5,130 nt of DNA from the NCBI GenBank assembly GCA_003561595.1, contig PWWF01000158.1:1-5130 (forward strand), in the 5' to 3' direction. Position 1 is the first letter of the stretch, and each line of letters begins with the position of its first letter. Positions 1 through 4,551 of the stretch are shown here, piece after piece. The notes under the pieces are model-generated. The model saw nothing but the letters and a program-made list of their open reading frames with translations. It was not told where the DNA came from and searched no databases. The position numbers and the translations under genes were made by a program. Source of the stretch: Paracoccaceae bacterium. GTDB lineage: Bacteria; Pseudomonadota; Alphaproteobacteria; Rhodobacterales; Rhodobacteraceae.

Positions 1-437
1 GCCCCATTCTGCTGAAAGGTAAATGTCGGGCGCGGGGACGCGGCAGCCTGCGCGAAATCGCTGCTCTCGCTGAAATCCACAGGCTCACCCTCTGACAGGC
101 AGTTCATCTGCCCGTCAGTGTCGATAAACCCGGCAAAGCTGAAAAAGCCCGAATCGGACACGGCCTCGGCCAGATAATCGGAGCATTCGGCGGGGTCGGT
201 CAGCCGGTCCAGCACTTCGGGTGACAGGACGCGGGCCGATGCCATCGCGCTTTCAAGTAGCGCGCGGGGGCCGTTCACGGCATCGGCGGTGCGCGCGATA
301 ATGTCGTCTTTGTCAGCCTCGCGCTGCGATTCCCAGTTTTCATATTCCGAATAGACCGCGATGGACCCGAGCGGCGCCAACGCGATGGTCAGGATCAGGG
401 CCAGACGAAAGGCCAGCCGATTGTGATAATCCGCCAC
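1..437 (-). CDS. Membrane sensor histidine kinase, N-terminal part (cut by the left edge)
   Basis: Only the first 145 codons are present. The frame stays open from a GTG at 437 to the window edge. That start is chosen because an AGGGG ribosome site lies 7-8 nt upstream, in the 21-nt gap after the ecfG stop. A single hydrophobic segment at about residues 8-28 (LAFRLALILTIALAPLGSIA) follows a short basic N-terminus. The rest should be periplasmic. The stretch at about 97-140 (GFFSFAGFIDTDG, then Cys113, then an S/D-F-x-x-A pattern) resembles a Cache-type sensory domain. Cys85 and Cys113 could form a disulfide. No kinase core is visible, so the histidine kinase call rests on position: GSR loci commonly carry a HisKA_2/HWE kinase that phosphorylates PhyR directly beside nepR-ecfG. 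The ligand or stress sensed cannot be told. An adenylate cyclase or chemoreceptor with a similar N-terminus is a less likely alternative. Confidence 0.72.
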   Translation of the reverse strand, partial: MADYHNRLAFRLALILTIALAPLGSIAVYSEYENWESQREADKDDIIARTADAVNGPRALLESAMASARVLSPEVLDRLTDPAECSDYLAEAVSDSGFFSFAGFIDTDGQMNCLSEGEPVDFSESSDFAQAAASPRPTFTFQQNG

Positions 438-458
438 GCGTTCGCCCCTGACTTGCTG

Positions 459-1034
459 TTACAGATTATCCGGTGCGACCGTCACCACCGACGCTACGGC
501 GCTGTCGGTATTATCCAGTTGTTCACCCTTTTCCAGCCCCAGGATGCGCGCAAGGCCGGCGCGCCCGCGATTGGCGCGGCTCTTGATGGTGCCGGGGGCG
601 CAGCCGCAGGTTTCGGCAGCTTCCTCGACCGAAAAGCCAAGCGCGCCGACCAGCAGCAGGGCCTCGCGCTGTTCATCAGGCAACTGGCGCAGGGCGACTG
701 TCAGTTCCTGCATGGCCAATCGGCCATCATGGTCGGGCTTGCTGGCCAGCTTGGCGGCAAAACTGCCTTCGCTGTCGGACACTTCCTTGGCGCTTTTGCG
801 CCGTCCGGACAGGAAACTGTTGCGCAGGATGGTGAACAGCCATGCGCGCAGGTTCGTTCCCGGCTGATACAGGTGGAACTTGCTCCAGGCCTTGAGGACG
901 GTGTCCTGAACCAGATCGTCAGCGGCGCTGACATCGCCTGTCAGCCCGCGCGCAAACGCGCGCAGCGCTGGCAGATGCGTGACAATCTCTTCTCGCGGAT
1001 CGCTCACGCCCTCGGCCTTGATGACATCTTTCAT
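459..1034 (-). CDS. ecfG: General stress response ECF sigma factor EcfG
   Basis: This 191-residue protein has the size and layout of an EcfG-group (ECF15) sigma factor. Sigma region 2 spans about residues 17-80: LTGDVSAADDLVQDTVLKAW, then the promoter-melting segment NLRAWLFTILRNSFLSGRRK. Region 4 spans about 108-165, with LPDEQREALLLVGALGFS followed by the helix-turn-helix ending in APGTIKSRANRGRAGL. In this family EcfG directs RNA polymerase to GGAAC-N16/17-CGTT promoters of stress genes and is held inactive by NepR. The ATG sits 3 nt after the nepR stop, with a GGGG ribosome site inside the end of nepR, so the two are almost certainly co-translated in one operon. Matching EcfG promoters lie in this window at 1299-1331 and 2329-2353, which fits autoregulation. 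The C-terminal tail after residue 168 is short and acidic with no recognisable motif. Confidence 0.96.
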   Translation of the reverse strand: MKDVIKAEGVSDPREEIVTHLPALRAFARGLTGDVSAADDLVQDTVLKAWSKFHLYQPGTNLRAWLFTILRNSFLSGRRKSAKEVSDSEGSFAAKLASKPDHDGRLAMQELTVALRQLPDEQREALLLVGALGFSVEEAAETCGCAPGTIKSRANRGRAGLARILGLEKGEQLDNTDSAVASVVTVAPDNL

Positions 1035-1037
1035 GGA

Positions 1038-1220
1038 TTACCCCGCCCGATCGTCGCTGTCCTGCTTGCGCAGCGCGTCAAGCAGGTCGGACAGACCCTT
1101 GGGCAGGTCCTCGCCCGCCGCATCATCATAAAGGCGTTTGAGGTTTTCATCGATCTGACGCGCCACAGTGGGCGCGATGCTGTCATCCTCGGGATCTCTG
1201 CTGCTATGTGTCATCGACAT
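1038..1220 (-). CDS. nepR: Anti-sigma factor NepR
   Basis: This 60-residue acidic, cytoplasmic protein carries the NepR core at about residues 22-51: an IDENLKRLYDD first helix, a short linker (AAGEDLPKG) and an LSDLLDALRKQ second helix. In the known structures these two helices bind either across EcfG or across the sigma-like domain of phosphorylated PhyR. The N-terminal 20 and last 9 residues are polar and probably disordered. The start at 1220 is preferred over the ATG at 1214 because an AGG lies 7 nt before it. It is the first gene of the operon nepR-ecfG-kinase and is divergent from phyR. Its predicted EcfG promoter (-35 at 1331-1327) leaves a leader of about 80 nt that includes a stem-loop (1247-1292). 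Length and motif are normal for the family. Confidence 0.95.
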   Translation of the reverse strand: MSMTHSSRDPEDDSIAPTVARQIDENLKRLYDDAAGEDLPKGLSDLLDALRKQDSDDRAG

Positions 1221-1246
1221 TCAGATACCTGTATCACTCTTGCTGT

Positions 1247-1292
1247 GTGACAGTGACCCGACCATCGCTGGTTTTGTCGGAAAAACTGTCAC
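1247..1292 (-). other. Hairpin in the predicted nepR 5' leader
   Basis: Read on the minus strand, an 8-bp outer stem (GTGACAGT at 1292-1285 with ACTGTCAC at 1254-1247) encloses a CCG:CGG stem and an ACCA:TGGT stem capped by GCGA, a GNRA-type tetraloop. The stems are separated by a TTTT/GTC internal loop and an ACAAA bulge. The GNRA loop exists only on the minus-strand RNA, which would be the nepR transcript. The structure ends 26 nt before the nepR ATG. It could be an RNA regulatory element, or the 8-bp arms could be a protein operator. No known family is recognised. Confidence 0.4.
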
Positions 1293-1298
1293 CGCTTC

Positions 1299-1323
1299 GG
1301 AACCATAACACTTGTGGCGCGTT
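1299..1323 (+). promoter_or_regulatory. EcfG-type promoter for phyR
   Basis: The -35 GGAAC (1299-1303), a 16-nt spacer and the -10 CGTT (1320-1323) match the EcfG consensus exactly. Transcription should start near 1330, giving a phyR leader of about 90 nt. This makes phyR a member of the regulon it controls. Confidence 0.85.
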
Positions 1324-1331
1324 ATGGTTCC
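1307..1331 (-). promoter_or_regulatory. EcfG-type promoter for nepR-ecfG
   Basis: On the minus strand GGAAC (1331-1327) is followed after 16 nt by TGTT (1310-1307), one mismatch from the CGTT consensus. It overlaps the phyR promoter almost completely. Expected start is near 1300. The imperfect -10 suggests it is the weaker of the pair. Confidence 0.7.
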
Positions 1332-1348
1332 GCTGCGCGGGAAAAAAA

Positions 1349-1378
1349 TTGACGCGGGGCACAGAGATGACACTTTTA
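1349..1378 (+). promoter_or_regulatory. Possible housekeeping promoter upstream of phyR
   Basis: TTGACG (1349-1354) is a good sigma-70 -35 box and lies just after an A7 run. The best -10 at 18-nt spacing is CTTTTA (1373-1378), which is poor. Basal phyR expression independent of EcfG would make sense, but the -10 is weak and this call is tentative. Confidence 0.25.
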
Positions 1379-1421
1379 GGACAGTGCAAATTCTGAACCG
1401 CACTTACACCCGAGGGAACCA

Positions 1422-2216
1422 ATGCCGAAATCCACTCAAGTCGCCAGGGAGCTTCCATATCTGCGCCGTTACGCGCGCGCGCTGACAGGGTCGCAATCGA
1501 CCGGCGATCGTTACGCGGCTGCAACGCTCGAAGCCATCTTGCAGGATCGCAGCCTGTTGCCCGATGACCTGTCGGCAAAACTCAGCCTGTTTCAGGCGTT
1601 TCACACCGTCTGGCAAAGCACGGGCGCACCCGTTGGCACCGACCCGGTCGAAGGGATCGAAGGGCGCGCGCAAGAATTGCTGACGCAACTGACAGCCAAT
1701 ACGCGCGAGGCGCTTCTGCTGCGCGCGCTGGAAGAATTCTCGTTCGAGGATATCGCCACGATCATTCAGGTCAGCCCGGAAGAGGCGCGCGATCTGGTGG
1801 CGATCGCCTACAAGGAAATGTCACGCTCGGTGCAGGGGCGCATCCTGATTATCGAGGATGAACCGCTGATCGCGCTCGATATCAAGAGCATCGTGACCGA
1901 TATGGGCCACGCGGTCACCGGCATCGCGCGCACGCATTCCGAGGCCGTGAAGCTGGGCAAGAGCGAACGCCCCGATCTTGTGCTGGCGGATATTCATCTG
2001 GCCGATAACTCGTCAGGTGTCGATGCGGTCAAGGATCTGATGCAGGATTACCCGGATATTCCGGTCATCTTCATCACGGCCTATCCCGAACGGCTGCTGA
2101 CGGGCGAAAAGCCGGAACCGGCCTTCATGATCGCCAAACCCTTTCAGGAAGAGCAGGTGCGCTCTGCCGTGTCGCAGGCGATGTTCTTCGCCTCGACCCA
2201 GACGCTGCAAGCCTGA
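1422..2216 (+). CDS. phyR: GSR response regulator / anti-anti-sigma factor PhyR
   Basis: This 264-residue protein joins an EcfG-like domain (about 1-135) to a C-terminal receiver (about 139-257). The sigma-like part has a region-2-like start (LPYLRRYARALTGS) and a region-4-like segment (about 86-133, LTANTREALLLRALEEFSFEDIA) but is not expected to bind promoters. The receiver begins RILIIEDEP with acidic residues E145-D147 and has the phosphoacceptor Asp190 in LVLADIHLAD, Thr219 in IFITAYPERLL and Lys239 in IAKPF. That is the FATGUY-type pattern of PhyR. Phosphorylation opens the protein so that the sigma-like domain binds NepR and releases EcfG. A GAGGGAA ribosome site precedes the ATG. It is divergent from nepR-ecfG and shares their palindromic promoter region. 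All catalytic residues look intact and the length is normal. Confidence 0.96.
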   Translation: MPKSTQVARELPYLRRYARALTGSQSTGDRYAAATLEAILQDRSLLPDDLSAKLSLFQAFHTVWQSTGAPVGTDPVEGIEGRAQELLTQLTANTREALLLRALEEFSFEDIATIIQVSPEEARDLVAIAYKEMSRSVQGRILIIEDEPLIALDIKSIVTDMGHAVTGIARTHSEAVKLGKSERPDLVLADIHLADNSSGVDAVKDLMQDYPDIPVIFITAYPERLLTGEKPEPAFMIAKPFQEEQVRSAVSQAMFFASTQTLQA

Positions 2217-2261
2217 GCGGTCTGGCGCTCAGACGACACGTATCTGTCTGAAAACGGAAAA

Positions 2262-2295
2262 ACACGGCCCGGTGTCGCACCGGGCCGTGTTTTTT
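2262..2295 (+). terminator. Strong intrinsic terminator after phyR
   Basis: A perfect 13-bp stem (2262-2274 with 2278-2290) closes a TCG loop and runs into a T tract to 2295. An A run at 2258-2262 on the 5' side would also allow function in the other direction. It isolates phyR from the DUF1328 gene. A smaller hairpin (2213-2219 with 2226-2232) lies at the phyR stop codon, upstream of it. Confidence 0.92.
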
Positions 2296-2328
2296 GTTGC
2301 GTCTGACGCGCGAATGCGGGGGGCTGAT

Positions 2329-2353
2329 GGAACCGGAGGCGGGCCTGCTCGTT
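2329..2353 (+). promoter_or_regulatory. EcfG-type promoter for the DUF1328 gene
   Basis: GGAAC (2329-2333), a 16-nt spacer and CGTT (2350-2353) match the EcfG consensus exactly. It lies 47 bp before the DUF1328 start codon and just after the phyR terminator. The expected start near 2360 leaves a leader of about 40 nt. Confidence 0.85.
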
Positions 2354-2399
2354 CTGTCCGCAATGGTCGCTATGCGACGCAACCGAGAAAGGAAATATC

Positions 2400-2573
2400 A
2401 TGCTGAGCTGGGCACTGACTTTTCTGATCGTCGCGCTGATCGCGGCGGCGCTTGGGTTCTCCGGAATCGCGGGCACCGCTTCGTCCATCGCGCAGATCCT
2501 GTTCCTGATCTTCATCGTTTTGTTTGTTGTGGCAATGATTGCACGCGCCGTGCGTGGTCAGCCGCCGACATGA
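2400..2573 (+). CDS. DUF1328 / UPF0391 small membrane protein
   Basis: This 57-residue protein consists of two hydrophobic helices: about residues 3-20 ([18 protein letters not shown]) and about 30-48 ([19 protein letters not shown]). They are joined by a Gly/Ala/Ser turn (SGIAGTASS), and the tail is a short basic RAVRGQPPT. Start, length and the [23 protein letters not shown] pattern are typical of DUF1328 (YtjA-like) inner-membrane peptides, which are widespread in proteobacteria and have no established biochemical role. An AAGGAA ribosome site lies a few nucleotides before the ATG. A perfect EcfG promoter stands immediately upstream, so it is very probably a GSR output, perhaps acting at the envelope under stress. 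It is followed within 10 nt by a terminator. Confidence 0.9.
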   Translation: MLSWALTFLIVALIAAALGFSGIAGTASSIAQILFLIFIVLFVVAMIARAVRGQPPT

Positions 2574-2583
2574 TCAGGCCATA

Positions 2584-2615
2584 GCCACCCCTGCGCGCAG
2601 GGGTGGCCGTTTTTT
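2584..2615 (+). terminator. Intrinsic terminator between the DUF1328 and DUF2383 genes
   Basis: GCCACCCCTG (2584-2593) pairs perfectly with CAGGGGTGGC (2598-2607) around a CGCG loop, followed after two bases by six T (2610-2615). It ends only 22 nt before the next start codon, so it may act as an attenuator for that gene. Confidence 0.85.
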
Positions 2616-2637
2616 GCCACCGCACGGAGGTTTTGCA

Positions 2638-3138
2638 ATGAAACCGACAGATATCAAGCATCTGCACCCCAAGGCGGCCCCCGACGCCCCTGATGCTCCG
2701 ACCACCAGCACCGGAACACCGAACGAAGCTGAATGCCTTGACCTGATTGCGGAAGTGCACACCCGCGTGGCCGATGCGGTAAAGGGCTATGACAAGCTGG
2801 TCGCCAAGGCCGACACCAGACTGCGCCCTGCCGCACAGGAGTTGCTGGACATGCACCAGGGCCACGAGAAGGAACTGGCGCAGTATCTGTCAGAGGCCGG
2901 GCGCGACCCGGCCAAGGATGGCACCTTCTTTGCCACTTTGAATCGTGTGGCGATAGAGGTGCGGTCTTGGTTCGATGACATCTCCGAGAATGTAACCGAG
3001 CAGATCAAGGAAGGCGAAAAGCACATCCTTGACGCCTATTACGAGGCACAAAAACAATCACAACCTGCCAAGGCCGATGCGATGCTTGCGCGCCATGTCC
3101 AGGAGGTTGACGCGCTGATGACGCGGCTTGCGGCCTGA
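2638..3138 (+). CDS. DUF2383 / PA2169-family four-helix-bundle protein
   Basis: This is a 166-residue soluble protein with no signal peptide. A Pro/Ala/Thr-rich, probably flexible N-terminus (about 1-29) precedes helical segments rich in Glu, Lys and Ala. Its marks are LDLIAEVHTRVADAVKGYDK (35-53), the acidic helix with H73, H76 and E77 leading to YLSEAGRDP, the TFFATLNRVAIEVRSWFD segment (96-113), and the EGEKHILDAYYEA helix (125-137). These match the ferritin-like DUF2383/PA2169 family, often found among stress-induced genes. The role is unknown, and a di-iron site cannot be confirmed because canonical ExxH pairs are not clear. The start at 2638 is chosen for its CGGAGG ribosome site. The same frame runs back to an in-frame ATG at 2539, but that lies inside the DUF1328 gene and across a terminator. 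No separate promoter is visible, so expression may depend on read-through from the EcfG promoter upstream. Confidence 0.85.
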   Translation: MKPTDIKHLHPKAAPDAPDAPTTSTGTPNEAECLDLIAEVHTRVADAVKGYDKLVAKADTRLRPAAQELLDMHQGHEKELAQYLSEAGRDPAKDGTFFATLNRVAIEVRSWFDDISENVTEQIKEGEKHILDAYYEAQKQSQPAKADAMLARHVQEVDALMTRLAA

Positions 3139-3159
3139 CCGGGCCGCAGGCGGTTTTTT
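3129..3159 (+). terminator. Probable terminator at the end of the DUF2383 gene
   Basis: TGCGGCC (3129-3135) pairs with GGCCGCA (3142-3148). After five bases a run of six T follows (3154-3159). The stem overlaps the stop codon region. It is weaker than the other two because of the gap before the T tract. Confidence 0.6.
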
Positions 3160-3185
3160 CCCTTATGTCAGACGGGTAGGTGTCG

Positions 3186-3917
3186 ATGAACGCGTCCTTG
3201 CATCCTTGCGAAATCTGTCCGCTGCGCCGGAAAGACCTGTTTTCGCCCTTTTCCGAGCATGAGCTGGAATTCATGAAAAAGTTCCGCGTGGGCGAAGAGC
3301 GGTTCGAAACTGGCCAGGTGATCTATCATGAGGGTGAAGAGATGGACGTGTTCTACACGGCCCGGCACGGGCAGGGGGCGCGGTACAGGTATCTGCCCAA
3401 TGGCGACCGGCAATTGGTGAATTTCATCTTTCCCGGCGACACGATCGGTCTGCAGGCGGTGCTGAGTGACGAGGCCGCATCCACGGCCATCGCCGCCAGC
3501 GACATGGTGTTGTGCAAGTTTTCCAAGTCGCGCCTGTCCGAATTGTTCAACGAAAGCCCGCAACGCGCCTATTCGCTGGTCTGGATCGCTGCTGCCGAGG
3601 AGCATTTTCTGGGCGAGATCATCACCACGCTGGGGCAACGCGACGCCCGCGAGCGCATGGCCTGGGCGCTGATGAAGATCTATTCTCGACTGAGTGCGCT
3701 GAACCTTGTCAGCGACAACAGCGTGCCTTTTCCGTTCAAGCAGCGCGATCTGGCCGATGCGCTGGGCCTGTCACTGGTGCACACCAACAAGACACTGGCG
3801 CAACTGCGCCCCTTCGTGCGCTGGGACGGGACGCAATTGCGCGTCCATGATCCGCAGGCGCTGAGCGATATCGCGATGATGGATCAAGGCACGCCGCCGG
3901 AACGCCCGCTGCTCTGA
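3186..3917 (+). CDS. Crp/Fnr-family transcriptional regulator
   Basis: This 243-residue protein has the Crp/Fnr layout. A cyclic-nucleotide-binding-like beta barrel spans about residues 30-120 (FETGQVIYHEGE, LPNGDRQLVNFIFPGDTIGLQAVL). A long dimerisation helix lies at about 122-172, and a C-terminal winged helix-turn-helix at about 182-222 (FKQRDLADALGLSLVHTNKTLAQL, then a VRWDGTQLRVHD wing). The N-terminus has one CxxC pair (Cys8, Cys11) in HPCEICPLR and one further cysteine (Cys110). The four-cysteine pattern of oxygen-sensing FNR is therefore missing, and an FNR-type 4Fe-4S cluster is unlikely. Residues expected for cAMP binding are not evident either, so the signal is unknown. ATG 3186 is preferred to GTG 3180 because of a TAGG five bases upstream. 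Its position behind GSR genes suggests a secondary regulator, but no EcfG promoter is seen directly before it. Its last 34 bp overlap the convergent gene at 3884-4267. Confidence 0.88.
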   Translation: MNASLHPCEICPLRRKDLFSPFSEHELEFMKKFRVGEERFETGQVIYHEGEEMDVFYTARHGQGARYRYLPNGDRQLVNFIFPGDTIGLQAVLSDEAASTAIAASDMVLCKFSKSRLSELFNESPQRAYSLVWIAAAEEHFLGEIITTLGQRDARERMAWALMKIYSRLSALNLVSDNSVPFPFKQRDLADALGLSLVHTNKTLAQLRPFVRWDGTQLRVHDPQALSDIAMMDQGTPPERPLL

Positions 3918-4267
3918 GGGGTGAATTCCCGCTGGATCAGCGCTTCCAGATCCTCGGTAAAGAATGGCAATGTCAGGCATGGAAAGCGCGACGCTTTCGC
4001 CTGATCAGGGCTTTCTACCAGCAGGATCACCTTGCTTTTCGCCGTTTCCAGCATGGCGCATAGTTCCGTGCTCACAAAGGCGTCGGGGCTGGACTGGACC
4101 ACTGCCAGCCGGATATTCTGGCAGACCTCCTCGCTGGACATCCAGCCAATCGCATCGTCATGTGCAAGGCTGATGCGGGGCACGCCAAGATCGAATTGTT
4201 GCAAGGTCACGGCGATATCCCGTGCCACGACAGCAAAATTTACAAGTACCAGTGAAAACCCGCGCAT
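3884..4267 (-). CDS. Small protein resembling a degenerate (non-phosphorylatable) receiver domain
   Basis: This 127-residue protein has no signal peptide and no confident family match by eye. Its pattern follows a response regulator receiver. Residues 5-22 (SLVLVNFAVVARDIAVTL) align with the usual first strand and helix, such as ILVVEDEPLIALDLEATL, but with Asn10-Phe11 where the acidic pair should be. IRLAVVQSSPD (52-62) fits the third strand, with Gln58 in place of the phosphoacceptor Asp. KVILLVES (79-86) fits strand four. CLTLPFFTEDLEALI (97-111) fits strand five plus the last helix, with Leu100 where the conserved Lys precedes Pro-Phe. If so, it is a stand-alone pseudoreceiver. The start at 4267 is chosen for AGGG 5 nt upstream; ATG 4279 would add four residues and has a weaker site. 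It converges on and overlaps the Crp/Fnr gene by 34 bp. The fold assignment is inference, but the gene itself looks real. Confidence 0.65.
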   Translation of the reverse strand: MRGFSLVLVNFAVVARDIAVTLQQFDLGVPRISLAHDDAIGWMSSEEVCQNIRLAVVQSSPDAFVSTELCAMLETAKSKVILLVESPDQAKASRFPCLTLPFFTEDLEALIQREFTPQSSGRSGGVP

Positions 4268-4551
4268 CAACACCCTCATCAACTCGACAAGGTGCGGTTG
4301 TGCCTGTCATCGGCATCGGGCGCTATTAACTACGACATAGCGATCCCACGCGGGCAGGATGCAGCGGATTATTGCCGGTTAACGGGATCAACCCGGTATC
4401 CGATATGCCGCAGGGCCGGTTCCGCATTGGCGCACAGGGGGTGAGCGCACGCATGGCTCGACGAGGCGGCACAGCGTGTTACCTTGCGCGCGGATCACGA
4501 CGGTCTGGGCCGTGGCCTGTGCCGACCCGCAACGCGATACAGGAGGCAGGG
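4268..4551. other. Divergent intergenic region, no gene seen
   Basis: These 284 bp separate the start of the pseudoreceiver gene (leftward) from the start of the VOC gene (rightward). I found no coding frame with a credible ribosome site, no tRNA-like fold and no EcfG promoter. The GTTCC at 4420-4424 is a -35-like word on the minus strand but lacks a -10. One short inverted repeat is listed separately. Confidence 0.5.
4321..4342. repeat. Short inverted repeat, possible operator
   Basis: CGCTAT (4321-4326) and ATAGCG (4337-4342) are inverted arms around a 10-nt AT-richer spacer, 54 bp upstream of the pseudoreceiver start codon. The size suits a dimeric regulator site, but six-base arms can arise by chance. 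Confidence 0.3.

Larger units (their letters stand above)
1299..1331. repeat. 33-bp inverted repeat carrying back-to-back EcfG promoters
   Basis: GGAACCATAAC (1299-1309) and GTTATGGTTCC (1321-1331) are perfect 11-bp inverted arms around an 11-nt spacer. Each arm contains the -35 element of one promoter and the -10 element of the other, so the palindrome explains both promoter entries here. Confidence 0.85.

Noticed and set aside
834..862. GGAAC-N17-TGTT on the minus strand inside ecfG, resembling an EcfG promoter
   Set aside because: It uses the other spacing with a mismatched -10, lies within the conserved region-2 coding sequence and has no start codon with a ribosome site suited to it.
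423..1250. Long 275-codon open frame on the plus strand, antisense to ecfG and nepR
   Set aside because: It is the mirror frame of two unmistakable genes, has no recognisable domain, and such long antisense frames are common in GC-rich coding DNA.
2539..2637. N-terminal extension of the DUF2383 protein to an upstream ATG
   Set aside because: It would start inside the DUF1328 gene and be translated through a terminator hairpin; the ATG at 2638 has a CGGAGG site and gives the expected family length.
4369..4395. GTTAA-CGGG-ATCAA as a possible FNR/Crp box
   Set aside because: Only one half-site matches TTGAT-N4-ATCAA; the other half has three of five bases wrong.
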